A DNA stretch of 64,000 bases, taken from assembly GCF_019925205.1 (NCBI RefSeq), contig NC_083565.1, forward strand, positions 17,264,241 through 17,328,240, read 5' to 3'. This document shows positions 1 to 13,168 of the stretch, in pieces. The notes under the pieces are model-generated. The model worked only from the letters and a program-made list of their open reading frames with translations, did no database searches and had not been told where the DNA came from. Within the stretch, counting starts at the first letter, position 1, and each line of letters begins with the position of its first letter. A program made the position numbers and the translations under genes. This DNA comes from Metopolophium dirhodum (lineage: Eukaryota; Arthropoda; Insecta; Hemiptera; Aphididae).

Positions 1-900
1 TTAAATTGTTTATCATTATTGAATTAAAAATATTAAATTTATTGTACTTAATACCTATTGTTAAATGATAAGTTGTTTAGCTTTTTAATACTTTTCACTT
101 TTCACTTATGCCATATTATATTTAATTTTAGACTAATTGATATTTAATTATATAAATAATATTAAAACAAATAAGTACCTATTTATTTAATATTTTCATC
201 GATATGGTGTTAAACTTATGATGCCTAATTTCACTAATATTGATAACCTAATAAAATATAAATGAAATTCTTCGTTAAATAGTTTTCACTATTATTTATA
301 CAAATACTGAAATAAACTAATAAGTTACAACACATATATAACACTAAATATGTAATCTTAACTAAAACTATTTACAGTTGTTGTTGTATATGAATTGAGA
401 TAAATACGAATCCTAATAATAATAATAATATCGACTGTATATTATATTATCATGGACCATGGTGATTCAGTGTAATACTGTAATGGCTAAACTTTTCGAC
501 ACAAATACCGAATTAGGTATACAAATACCGTTAATAATTTTTAACAATTTGAGATTATTTTTATGCATAGGAAATACACAGAAAATTATAATTGAAAACG
601 TGAAAATAAAATGAGTTATAATAGTATTAACAATAAATCGATTGTAAATCAAAAATATTGAACTGAATGTTCAATGTAAACACCGCCTTAATTAAAAAAT
701 GTTAGCGGTTATATAATTTTTTTTTATTCGAAAATTTGTATTGTAGTAATGCGGTAATATATACCTACACCATTATAATTTAGTGTTTTTAAATGCATTA
801 AAAATTTGGCATCGACAAAAAAATAACAATAACATAATTTTTTTTAAATAATAAAGCTGTAGAAAATATTCTCAGTTGTTCGTTTTACGACGAATGAACT
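1..900. other. AT-rich intergenic DNA
   Basis: No supportable gene. The stretch is very AT-rich, with a short (TAA)n run near 415-431. Open frames here are short, lack homology-like composition and look random. Confidence 0.6.
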
Positions 901-1131
901 ATTATGGGGGCTATGATGAAGCAAATACAAGGAGGGCGTTTAAATAGTTGACGTAAGTAGGTGGCGCCGCAACTTGGATCCTGAAGAATCACTTGTTTAT
1001 AGTCTCGTGTGTTGGTGAGTTTTGCGGCTTTCGAATCATTGCACTACAAACGAATATTTATCCAGCAACCGATCATACATTTTCTAGTTGCACACCAATG
1101 CAGTTGTATAAACTCATTATTATTCGAAAAG
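901..1131 (+). promoter_or_regulatory. possible promoter / 5' leader exon of the AST-CC gene
   Basis: This block is less AT-rich than its surroundings. It holds two credible splice donors, GTGAGT at about 1015 and GTTAGT at about 1132, and lies upstream of the first coding exon of the allatostatin double C gene, whose exon opens with an acceptor (AG at 4997-4998) 27 bases before the ATG. A non-coding leader exon is therefore required somewhere upstream, and this is the best-looking candidate. No transcript evidence is available, so which donor is used and where transcription starts are unknown. Confidence 0.25.
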
Positions 1132-4100
1132 GTTAGTATACATCGACATATTAACGTTTTTAATAAATATATTAACAAAATATAGGGTATTTCTATACAT
1201 TGTTAATTTGTATTCTGTGCTGTTGATGTTCATCCTACTACAATTAAAATAAATTCGTATTTATATGCATTGATATCAATTAGATATTATGCTTGTTTGT
1301 ATTATGAGGTATTTATAACCACTTTACGAAACTTTTATTATAAATTAATAATGTGTACGAGCTTTTGATTCAAATTAAATATGTTCGTATTAATTCATTT
1401 AGACGTACTTAAAAATTATACAATAAAAATATTCAAGAAACATTTTTAAAAAAACAATACATTTAATACGTCAACTATATTTGCTAAAGGCTTAGTATCC
1501 ACTGTTAGGTATATTAAATTTAATGATCTATATAATATAAAAATTATATGTAATCAAACTTTTTTTATTCATAGTTTTATATATACTATATTATAATAGA
1601 AATCATTATTACTAGGTGTAATATTTTTTGTTAATTCTATAATAGTAACAATATCAATTATTAATGTGTTGGTTATATAATTTTAAAAATTCAGTTACTG
1701 AAAAAATATTTGACATTTATTAAATTTCAAATACGCGTATAAACAAAAATAAGACGATTTCAAGTATGTTTTTTCGAGTGGTGAAGTGGAACTATTTACA
1801 AACAGTAATGTATTATTTTAATAGTAGATACAAGTAAAAACATCAAGGAAACTCGTATAGTACCTACTTACAAAAATGTATTCACTTAAGTATATTTTCA
1901 TTTTTGTTAATGTAAAATAGTACATTATAATATTTCATATTATTGTATCATAAAAACGTATTACTGACACTCATAGATAAATTGATTTTGTTTTTTTAAT
2001 ACAAATTTAATATTTTCAATATTATAATAAAGAACGTTTAAAGCAAAAAAAAAGTGCACCAACGACCTATGTCAAAATAGAAATGGTCGAACTAACATTA
2101 ACCACATTTCTCATTACTTAAATTAATAACAAATAAGTACGTCGGTCTACGTAGATATTATAATAAAATTCCATTATACTTAATAAAATTAAAATTTTTT
2201 TTTTACTAAAACAAAAACTATTTATAATTATTTATCATCATTATATTAAATTTCTATCCTGTTAATTTTAGTTTTTAAATGTTACGACGATGTACATAGT
2301 CAAAATGTTTGATATTAATATAAATGCTTCCTCGTAATAAACAAATAATATATTTATAAAATTAAATATTGAATTGTATGGTCTATGACCTATGGAATAT
2401 CAATTAATGCAAAAATATTAAACGGTCAATTTTGTATTATTTTTTTATTGTTATTTCGTTGTGAAACGTTCACAAATTACGATTTCACGCATATTTAGTA
2501 CAAATATATATTATATAATATATATTATTTTTATATGTAATAATGATCTATATATAAATAATAATTTATTAATGTATAAATAATGCATACAATAATTTGT
2601 GTATTAATGATAGGATTAAAATATAATGCTTATGTTATATTGTAATGCTATGTCTACTATAATTTTTATTTGTTCCGAGGTAGGTACCTAATGTGTTTAT
2701 TATGTTACCCTGGTAATGTTAATGTTGTTCTAATAACATTACTTAACAGGAAAAAATATTTTGACTTTTGACTTAAATATTTTGACTACTTACCTACTTA
2801 TGTACACAGTTTTCGAAAATGTACTTTAAAAAAACATACACTTACTCACTAGTTCTTTAATAAAATTTTGGTATACCTATTATTTTATTTTACCTTCCTT
2901 TCATTTGTTTTGTTTATGAAACTTCGATAATCTGATTAGATTATTAACCACAATATTGCGTTAATATTATAATAACACTTATAATGGTGCTTATTTGTTG
3001 TTGTATTTTTTTATTATTATTAATTATTATAATTATTTTATTATTATTTTTAATTAAGATTATTTTTATGACAACCTTTTTTCTGTTATACATAGGTTTA
3101 TATAGGTAAACACTAAGGTCTGAGAAGATAATACTTTAGTTTTACTATTCGTATACTATACATTTATATAAGTTTTAAAACCAAGTTCAGCTGAGTACCA
3201 TCTTGAGTGCTATAATTAGGCGAGTATATTCAATTCATACAAAAATATAGAAAATAGCCCCGAATAATAAGGTTTGGTTAATAATCAATTGTTATGTGGT
3301 GTTAATACTGCATGTCTGCATACCATCTGTACAGTATATTTTATATTTTTGTTATTCAAGACAATCCGCCAACTATGATCTGTATAGTGATATTTTTTGA
3401 TAGAATTGAACGTTTTGTTACGTTTTTGAGCCCCTTGGATCTTGCAACTGTAATGGTCGTTAGGGGGATCATCGAAAGACACATACATAAACCGTATCCA
3501 ACATTTCCAGTACAAAACTATTCGTACTCACATAACCAAGATCCCATTACATAGTTATATTGAATAAAATCCATGAAATCCACAAAAAAAAAAAATTTAA
3601 TATACATTAACATGTTAGTGTTATCGGAGTCATAGCCCATAACCAGCTATTAAAATAAAATAAATAAATCATCTACTATAGGTAACAGGTGTAGAGTTAA
3701 CAATGAAATTTTATTTAACGGTAAAAATATAATCGTTTTAGACGCTAAGCCAATAAGAGAGGCTATCGGATTAAATTATTTTCAAAGTTTCAAAAACAGC
3801 CAGCTCTTATTACTTTTCTCATAAAAAAATCTCTTTTGGGAAGCTTTTCTTAGAGACGTATATGGATTACATGGTCATTTTTAAGCGTAAGATTATAACT
3901 ACACATCCCTAACACATCAGGTCAACTCTCTAAATGTAATTTGCAAACAGGCACCAACGCAAATTTTTAAATACCTACTTATCGTGAGTAAAATATCTCT
4001 ACATTTGTCTAGATTTAAGACATCGTATACAAACGTATTGCATACTCGTTTATTCCCTATAATTAATATTGGTTATAATAATAATTTAAGGCGAACAAGT

Positions 4101-4998
4101 AGATAGGTAGTTTTCTTTGGAACTTAATAAATAATAATCATACTTACAAAAACAAATTAATTTTTATCAGATACAATATATTAAATACATATAATAATTT
4201 AGAAATTGTATCGTAGAAACATAATTTATTATTTTAATTACCTACCTACCTATATATATTAGGTACCTAAATTGAAGAAGGTGAATGTAAGGTATATTTA
4301 TTTCTATGCGAGTTAAATTTTCAATCGATTTCCGATTTAACACAAAATGAAAAAATAAATTTTAAAAAGTGTAACAAAAGTTTTTAAAATTACAAAAATC
4401 CCTAAACATAATTAGGCAATGTTATAATTACTAAGATATATGTAGATGCGACAATCATTTGTGTATTTCTATAGTCGTGTCGTATTAGATTTTTCTTAAT
4501 GTATTATTACTTTCTGGGTATAAATGTATAATTATACTATTAAAATAATGTTAGTATGTACAACTAGAATAACATTTATAGTTGAATATTAAATATTTAT
4601 TAATTATTATTATTTATTTAACATTTAAATATTAATATTTATTAATAGCGTGTGTCTGCCGTCTGGTAACTGCAGATGATACCTTTCTTAATAAATCTTT
4701 CATATCATCGATTATAATTATTTTTGTATAAACTGCACGCGTATTCGGGTAGCATAAACAATCACTAAACATTTAATGAATCGATAGTGAGCTAATGGTC
4801 ACTATAACATGATTTAGTGGCCAATTAAATTTTGGCTAACCAATAAAATAATCAGTTTTTTATGAAACCCGACGTTTCTATTAGAAAATTTTGAACGGCA
4901 CAATAATTTCATCACAAATGAGAATACGGTTACATAGACTTTGTCACATTACGATAGGTACGTTAAATAATATATTATATTTTTACATTGACTTTCAG
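1132..4998 (+). other. presumed 5' intron of the AST-CC gene
   Basis: AT-rich sequence without a recognisable gene. It ends with a polypyrimidine tract and the acceptor AG at 4997-4998. Small open frames around 3.3-3.5 kb overlap on both strands and show no family features. Confidence 0.35.
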
Positions 4999-5025
4999 GT
5001 GGATTTTAATAAAATAATCATCAGT

Positions 5026-8000
5026 ATGGTTCTTTGGAATAAAATAGTTTTATTTTTGATATCGCTGTGTATGGTTGCGTTGTGCGATTCGGCATTTCAA
5101 AAACCATTGGACCCCTTCACATTACTCAGATACGACAAACGGACGCCCGAGGACCAGCCACCGAACAACGAAAAGAACATATCTGTCGAATTCGACGAAT
5201 ACCCGGTCGGTACATCACTATATAAACGTTACCATAATATACCAAATATTTGAAAATATCCCAATACTGCTTCCCCGTGTGGTTGGGTGCTTATTATAAA
5301 TATATGGTTATTAATGACTATATAGGGAAATCGTTTTGTATAAACATTATTATTTAATCTGGCGAATAACAAATAATCTTGAACATGGACTAGGTACACG
5401 GTTTGCACGGAGTACGGCCGGAGTAACCCAATTCAACCTAACCTCATACTTAGGTACCTATCATATCTATGTACATTATGAACTAAGAACTATCTTGGTT
5501 CATGGTATATATTATTATGCACATTATTTTCGTGTTACAATGATAAAAATATACCTAGGTAGGTTAGGTTAGGTTAAGCATGTCGTATGTATATTGTACA
5601 TATATATAATATATGTGGCGTTGTATAGTTACATTTATTTATGGTCGTGATTTACATTTTTAAACGAAATAAACTCTAGTCAATAAAACCATCCACACAT
5701 TAACACCAACGCCCTGGTCATTTTTAATGAAATGTCACCTTACAGTTTTTATTGCCGACGTTCGTCTTGATGATGATATTGGAATTTAGAACTGCAAGAT
5801 CGTTTTCTATAGTTACAATATTTGTATAAGGCTAGACGCATCGGCGTATGGCTGGCGCGTGAAAACAAATAATGTATAATAATAGAAGTACGTTGCACAG
5901 AATTTTTCATTTCCGTACCTGATAAACTGTGGATATAGATATACCTACATCCTATTTAATAAATAATCACTGCAGTGGGCAGAATATGACGATATGACGT
6001 GCATTCTGATTTTTTCGATTTGATTTATTCGCAGGAACGCAGGATCATAATATTATACGTACCCAACACATTCACGCTTTTCTGGAGTTCAATGATGTAA
6101 ATCTACTGTCGATATTAGATAATATATACCCATATAGGTAGTGTCTGCTTGTAGACACTGCATTTATGCGTAAGTCAAGACGACTACGCACTTAAAGTAA
6201 TCGCTGATTTTATATGAATTATTCAAATTTAACTAGTCGAGTAGGTATATAATATGCTCTAACCTTATTGAAAATAGTGTAATTTGGTATCATTTATATA
6301 CCTTTATAACTGTAATTTAAATAAATTCCTTATGAACAATTCGATGAGGTATATTATATTGCTTATATAAATTAATCATATTAATAAAATACGATGTACC
6401 TATCTGTTTCATTATATATTATGTCAGGGCCTACAATTTTCAATGTGTCCTACTACACTCTGAAACTTAAGCCTTTTAAAAATAAAATTATTACTATAGT
6501 ACTATTGTAATCCCTTATACCAGATACCTATATATATTTTTTTTTATTAAAATACACGCAACTTAAAAATAATTGACCAGCTATTTCTAAAAAACTGAAT
6601 AATCGTATTTTAAAAAAAATCAAACCATTTTCCACAAAAAAACTTTACACACTTTCAAATTTCATAATACATGATGAATTTGTTGTACTTATTGTACTTA
6701 TAGGCCATGCTTTCAGACCTTGCAATATATTGATATTCAACATGTGCAAATGTAATTTGCATATTATAAACTCATCTTTGTTTGAAAAAAAATGCCTTTA
6801 TTTATATCTGCACAAATATACAAATATGCCTACCTTGTACCTACCTATTTATATGTTATTGAATTTTCGTTTGAATACTAGTAAAATAATAACTTCAAAT
6901 TTCCTCAAGAAAATATGTTATAATATGGAGAAAATAAATTAACTTTTAGTTATAAAATAATGAGGATTGTATTAATTTGTTCATACGATTAAACACAACT
7001 CATATTGAGGTACCTACTCTACGCTTGACAACGACTCTATTCATTTAAAGACATTCATATGAAACAAAAACCTTCTATTGTCGACATTTTACTATATTAT
7101 ATTGTACTTATCTACACTGAAATAGTTTTGACATTTGTTCGTGCGTTATTAAATAGGAACTACAGTTCCGCATAATATTCATAATTGTCGATTTATTTGT
7201 AAACAATATTATGTGGTTATTACACAGGTGATTGTGCCAAAAAGGACTGCACTATTGCTGGATAGACTAATGGTGGCATTACAAAAAGCTGTAGACGGAA
7301 ATAATTCTGGAAATATGAAAGGATATTACCCAGAAAGATCAATTCCTATTAGCGGAGCTCCTAGACCAAGCCCCGGAGTGAGTAACTTTACCAGCTTAAT
7401 AATATTCACAATATAATATCATAATACATTTTAATTATTTTATATTTTCGTAAGATAGCCGCTATTTTATATTATATATCTACAAGAATTAGAAATTAGA
7501 AATAGCATTACATATTTCCTATATTTTGATCCCTGACAATTTATAATAATTTAAGCACACATTTTAAGTATTTAACATAGCATTTTTTATTCAGTACATA
7601 TCTATTTTATTTTATTTCTTAATTTTTATTTATTTTTCAAGAAGATAATGGGCTCCACTAACTGAACATGTTTGTGCTTGGCCCATAATAACCATAAATC
7701 TCTATGATATATTAATATTGGTATTGTTAACAGGTTATAAATTATCATAATTAAATTTTAAATATATTATATAAGTTTAGGAATTAATACAATTTTTAAA
7801 ACTCTTTAAATTATTGATGTTACAAAAAATATAATTTCGTACGTTTTAATGTTTATATAAAAAAAATCAGTCCTACTATAAATATTTATAATGAATATAA
7901 TATTATACATATGTACCTATATTGTATACACATTCTATATACCTATTACCTATATACATATAGGGTGATTCACCGATCACTAAACATGCCCACACCCATT

Positions 8001-11000
8001 GTTTGCTTTAATAACAAATTTATTAAAATTCTGATTTTTGGAGTTTTTAAATATACCTACTCAACTTATTTGTATTTTTTTGAAAATGTTGATGTACTTA
8101 ATTCATGATTCGAATGAGTAGGTTCTTAGTTATGTAAGCGTTTGGACCTTGGATGATAGTCCTTAAAAATGGTTTTACAAAGATATAAAATAGACATAAT
8201 ATTGGAACTAGTATTTATTATATTTTGGTCATTTTTACAAATTATTAAAGGTAAAAGATGAATATTAATAACTAAAAATTTTAAATCACCGTAGCCTCCA
8301 TATCTTATAAGCCTACCCATGCACTTTTAATCTTTAGCACACAAAGTTGAATAACTCAAAAACTACTCGTACAAATTTCGATTCTTGTGAGTCAAATTTT
8401 TCAGAAAAATTGTCCACTAAATAATTTGAAGTTCAAAAACAACCCCCCCCCCCCCCTATAAACTTTCTCATTTGAAAAACTGAAATGTATTTCTTTAAAG
8501 CAAACACTCTTTGATTAGTACAAAAAAATCTCAAGAATTTAGAAAATATGGTCATTAAGGTCCGTATGTATGTTAAAAAATTCCAAAAATCAGATTTTAA
8601 ATAACTGCATTACTGAAGAAAAAAGGGCCCATGAGCATACATGGTGAATAACCCTTTATATACGAGGACACCTTCCACATACAAGTTTCCAATTTATTCT
8701 CTAAAAGATACAATTTTTAATTCAGAAACTCAGAAATCTTATAATCAAATAAAATTCAATGAAACTATATATTTGTAAGGTATAAAATATAAATATATAG
8801 TATATAATATGATCGACGATCCAAGTTGACTTGAATATTAATTGCTTATTGTTAAATTGAATTTCTTGTCCATATTAAAATATTGAATTGTAGTATTATA
8901 ATTATTATCTGGTATCAATTTCATCAGAAATCTGATACTTCCAATGTATTGTATACTTTAAAAATGTATTAAGAGAAATTTAACAAAATGTACCTATCTA
9001 TTTTAATTTTTTAAACAAAATATTTATATAATGTTATTTGATATAAAAATATCTTAATCTAAACAATTATTTAAACATATTTTAGTTTATTACATGTAAG
9101 ATAAAAACACAGTTGTACATAACAGAACACGTGTAAACTATTTTTTTTCGATACGGCGCCTTAGATAGGCAATATAGGAAATAATTTACTTACCGAATTT
9201 TCTTATTTAAGAATTCTAAGAAATTGACTTTTACAACAACTACGGTTAAAATATTTTTAAGGTTTTAATAGCAATTAAGTATAATACCAGCAATTTAAAT
9301 TTATTATCAATTTTATATATTAATTAGAATAGCTGTTGTCGTATACTCGTATGGCATAAAATGTAATAAAGGTAAAACGAAACGAAACACCTTCGTTGGT
9401 AATCTGAAGCAATTTACTACAGTAATTTTAAAAAACCAAATAAAAAAAAATAGTTAATCTCAATAATGATAAAATTAACTCATGCAGTGTATATAATTGT
9501 ATATAATATATTATTAGTTTAACATTTAAACTAAAATAAATAAATAAGAGTGATAATAGTGTTTCAACTAATAAAACTAGTTTAGAACTTTGTTATAATA
9601 TGGTACCTATTTAAACACTTTTCGCAATTTATAGTCTTAACCATAAAATTATTTTTCTTTTTCTTTTTAACTAAAACTAAATAACAAACTGTTGCATTAC
9701 TTTTCTATTTCCGTGAAAAATTCCTGGAATTCAAAAACAAGTAATCGTGTTTATTTTTCCACATGTTTCAAATAATGGTAATTCAATCGAAAACAAAGTA
9801 TTCAACAATTGACAAAAAAAAATACTTTATAAATTCAAATCTTTTTTAAAAATTATATTATCAAAACAAAAGTTAATAGATAAGGAGGTATTACGGTATT
9901 TTATTTTTTGTGAAAAAATAACCTAACCTGCACTCTGTGGGAAAAAAAATGCCAATAAAACTGTTGTTTGGACATACGGTGTTAGCCTCTCTGGAAGAAA
10001 TTCCTCAAATATTTTAACGAAAGACCTTTGTTTTTATTATTCTCCTATACATCAAATATAACAAATATTTGATATTTCATGTTAAGAACTTATAAAATGT
10101 ATTCGTATTATATATGATTCTAGTTCGGATTAGATAAGTATTTTTTTTATCTAGATAAAGATAAAGATAATGCAACTCAAATGTATCTAGATAGATATAA
10201 ATACTTTTTATCTAGATAAAAAAGAAACAATTTTTTTTTAAAATGGGTTTTAAATTTATGTATATTTTAGTTGGACACTAGGAACATAATAATAATAATG
10301 ATATAAATAAAAATAATTACATTATTTATAAACCATAACCTTTGTCAATAAAAAACGTATCTAGATGAATTTATTAAGATTAGTAAAAAAATTATCTAAG
10401 ATAAACGTTTAGATACCTTGTAACTATTTATCTAGATAAGATAAAAGATGAATAAATAATTATCTAGATAAGTCCGAACACTGGTTATATTACATATAAT
10501 AGATCTGATCTGACACCTTTTAAATTGGATATAATATTAAAGTACCTTACTAAAAACTGAAATATTCAGTATCATGGAATGTATTCAAAATGTATTATTA
10601 TTTATTCTGAATCCTGGACCCTATATTTCACGATCAACCTGCGTTGCTTGTATTATTTAAACTTTGAACTGTTCGCATTTGATCAATATTTAATCAAGAT
10701 AAAGTGGTGATTTATATCGATTATATTTTGAATAATAAAACAAAACAATAACAGTCAAATTTATATTTTAATATTTTCTTAAAAAAATGGGTGTTCTCTG
10801 ACACTTGAAATATTTATTATTTTTATAATTAGTTACCAATTTATATGATACGTTTTTTATTATTGTATGTGGCCTAGATGTTGTCAAAAATAATCAATGC
10901 AATAAAATGTACAGCAACTGAATTTTCTATTAAATATTATAATTTAATAAATGATAAAATAATAATTACATATTGTGTACATATAAACAGCTGTTATGAA

Positions 11001-11617
11001 TTATATAAACCTATAGTAGGAATAAATATTGAAAATAAATACTGAGAGAAATTGTATAAGCAATAACTAATAACTATTGCATACCGCGGGCTTATACGGT
11101 TTTGTAGTAAAAAAATATATGGATACAATTTATTGCAGTAGTGTACTAAAAATTACAATAAAATATGTTTACCTAAAAAGTAAAAATAAACTTTTATTCA
11201 GGTAAAAAATAAAAAAGTTAAATTACTGTAGTAACATTTACATTATTTTTATACGATGTTATGATATAATATTTTTAAGCAATATGGAATGAATTATATT
11301 ATCCACATCTATATATCTAGTATATTATATCCACTCGTGAATACGAAATAAAACCCCGTCTCTAATTAGTAATTATATAAAATTAATCTTACTAATTATT
11401 TATAGTGAATAATTTTATTTATATTAAGCATTAACTTTATTTTTTTTTAATTTCAGTGTATTAGGTACCTAATTATAAATTGTATAAAAAGTATTGTATA
11501 ATGAAGTATAAACTTTTTCATTATTTTTATTTCCAGATGGAACTACAGAGACGAAATCAACAAAAGGGACGACTATACTGGAGGTGTTATTTCAACGCTG
11601 TGTCCTGTTTTAAATAG
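5026..11617 (+). CDS. allatostatin double C (AST-CC) neuropeptide precursor
   Basis: Secreted precursor of a somatostatin-like insect neuropeptide that acts through a GPCR. Three coding exons join in phase: 5026-5205, 7228-7377 and 11537-11617, giving 136 residues. Residues 1-22 are a signal peptide (hydrophobic run IVLFLISLCMVALC). A propeptide follows, with a KR site near residue 39 and the block KRTALLLDRLMVALQKAV in exon 2, which resembles spacers of AST-C-type precursors. The last exon has an RR cleavage site and then NQQKGRLYWRCYFNAVSCF plus a terminal K and stop. CYFNAVSC gives the diagnostic C-x6-C ring. No glycine precedes the stop, so the peptide has a free acid end after the K is trimmed. 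AATAAA lies at about 11622, a few bases past the stop. The core RLYWRCYFNAVSCF is, as I recall, the arthropod AST-CC form, distinct from AST-C (CYFNPISCF). AST-C and AST-CCC paralogues are often neighbours; none was seen here. Confidence 0.88.
5206..7227 (+). other. AST-CC intron
   Basis: Phase-0 intron: donor GTCGGT at 5206, acceptor ATTACACAG ending at 7227. It contains a (TTAGG)-like triplet near 5560-5575 and otherwise undistinguished AT-rich sequence. A second donor, GTACAT at 5210, would not keep frame with exon 2. Confidence 0.75.
7959..8660. mobile_element. MITE with TATAGGGTGATTCACC-type terminal inverted repeats
   Basis: The left end reads TATAGGGTGATTCACC and the right end reads GGTGAATAACCCTTTATA, near-perfect reverse complements about 0.7 kb apart. 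No transposase frame lies between them. A diverged second copy of the left end and adjacent sequence starts near 14755 (GGATGATTCGCCAAGCATG). The class is not certain; TA-rich flanks suggest a Tc1/mariner-like origin. Confidence 0.65.
10117..10487. repeat. hAT-like MITE with dispersed TATCTAGATA words
   Basis: The ends read CTAGTTCGGATTAGATAAG on the left and CTAGATAAGTCCGAACACTG on the right, an imperfect terminal inverted repeat containing TTCGGA. The interior carries seven copies or near-copies of the palindromic word TATCTAGATA (about 10147, 10184, 10210, 10358, 10391, 10429, 10461). No coding potential. An exact target duplication was not found. Confidence 0.5.
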
Positions 11618-11621
11618 AAAA

Positions 11622-11627
11622 AATAAA
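11622..11627 (+). terminator. polyadenylation signal of the AST-CC gene
   Basis: AATAAA lies five bases after the TAG stop, giving an unusually short 3' UTR if used. Further candidate signals lie downstream. Confidence 0.45.
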
Positions 11628-11629
11628 AT

Positions 11630-12640
11630 CTGTAAACTATTTATAATTTTTTTTTATCATAATCAATGTCAGTTGAGAATATTATACCACCCTCATCTTC
11701 ATATGCTTGTTTTTTTCATCAATTATAATAGGTACAGCTGTACTGAATATATTAGGTGCCTACTAAAATGAAATATAATAAACCTACCTATACTCATAAT
11801 TAAATATATTCATTAATCACAATAAATTGATAATAATATAAATATATAAGCCGCAAAACGGTTGTGTTGTTTAAGAAATCAAATCAAAGTTGATTAAAAA
11901 ATGTACGATTATGAGTATTAAAAATACTATATATTATATATTTATATACCTAACTCTTTTATACATTATATAGTTATATATATATATATATATAGACAGA
12001 AGAATATATATTGGATATAATATAAAATTAAAATATTAAATGCATACATGTATTTACATCGCAATGTTGTTTGGCATTTTTTCCCCTTATATTATAAAAT
12101 ATTTATACACCTAATATTAAACTTTAGCATTCAATTGGAATTTGAATTCCGATTTTACTTTATGAAAATACTATAAATATTAATAATCCCATGATGTTTA
12201 TTGTTTAGGTATATTATAATATAGTATATAGGTATGTATATTACATTACAATGTATAGTCCAGTCAAAATAGACAAAAAAAAATGCTAACTTCGGAATAA
12301 TTCACATAGAGCTGAAAATTGGTACACACGTTAAGAAGGTACATCATTACAAATGAAATGTCAAAAGTCCCCATCGATCCCACTGCTGCTAAAAAATTTA
12401 TTCAAGGTCAAAGATCACAAAATAGGGTTTTTACAAATATCTCTTAAATTTTAAGTATTCTCGTAAAAATAGATAATACATAATTTTTAGATCAAGTAAT
12501 TTTCCAAACGTAGGTTTTTTCCTATGAATAATATTTCATAATATATTGTGGTTTAAAATAATAATAATACTTAATATTATCATTGTTTATCATCGTAACA
12601 AGATTAAACAGAATACAATGCAGTACAACACCGTCCCCGA
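11630..12640. other. intergenic AT-rich DNA
   Basis: A (TA)n microsatellite lies near 11974-11993. The rest has no recognisable gene. Segment 12250-12560 has repeat-like composition but no ends could be defined. Confidence 0.5.
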
Positions 12641-12759
12641 CTCGGCGACCGGCAAATTCCTACTAGATTTACATTTTAAAACCAGGTAAGGTCAAACAGA
12701 AACAAAGATTTATTCATCTCAAAGTTTAACATTAACTTCATATTCAAAATGTTAAGCTC

Positions 12760-13000
12760 ATATCTTATTTTTACAAGCAATAACTGGCTGTGATACTATG
12801 TCAGCATTTTCCCCAAAGAGATGAAACAATAAAGTGTTTAAATTATTTGAAAAATGTCAGGATTTAGTTGATTGCGCTGAAGTAGGTATTTAAAGAGATT
12901 GACTCTACTCCAGACATTATTCTTACAAATGGAATTCGTTTTCTTCTTGCAATGTACGGAGCTCCAAAAAAAAATTGATTCTATTGACAAGTATAGATAT
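12760..13000 (+). pseudogene. relic of a transposon-associated AITGCDT-type protein
   Basis: In one frame from 12771 the translation reads LQAITGCDTMSAFS, then an in-frame stop, then KVFKLFEKCQDLVDCAE. After a frame change comes NGIRFLLAMYGAPK. The pair of blocks, an (A/S)(I/L)TGCDT(x)SAF motif followed by a FLLALYGA-like segment, is a combination I associate with uncharacterised repetitive proteins found in many animal genomes. Stops and shifts show that it is dead. The exact family is not assigned. Confidence 0.5.
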
Positions 13001-13168
13001 AGGTATAGGCAAGTTTTGTAAAAAATACACGGAGTAATAAAAGTGTTAATTTACCCTGTCTTATTAATGAATACAGGTGGCTCACACCAAGACCAAGCTG
13101 AACAAAGATTTATAGGTAAGAGGTTAGAGGATGAAATACTCAGTTATTACCAACTTATTAGTTATAAC

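Larger units (their letters stand above)
7378..11536 (+). other. AST-CC intron, 4.2 kb
   Basis: Phase-0 intron with a strong donor GTGAGT at 7378 and acceptor TTTCCAG at 11536. It holds a terminal-inverted-repeat element (7959-8660), a poly-C run near 8441-8456 and a block of repeated TATCTAGATA words (10117-10487). No other gene was recognised. Confidence 0.8.

Noticed and set aside
3285..3554. Overlapping open frames on both strands at 3.3-3.5 kb
   Set aside because: The two frames are antisense to each other, with no conserved motifs and no splice context.
4891..5025. Upstream in-frame extension of the AST-CC first coding exon
   Set aside because: An acceptor AG at 4997-4998 interrupts it, and the signal peptide starts cleanly at the Met at 5026.
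5555..5577. Telomere-like TTAGG repeats
   Set aside because: Only about three units. Similar short GGTTAGG runs occur at 41.34 and 63.75 kb, and insect genomes contain many by chance.
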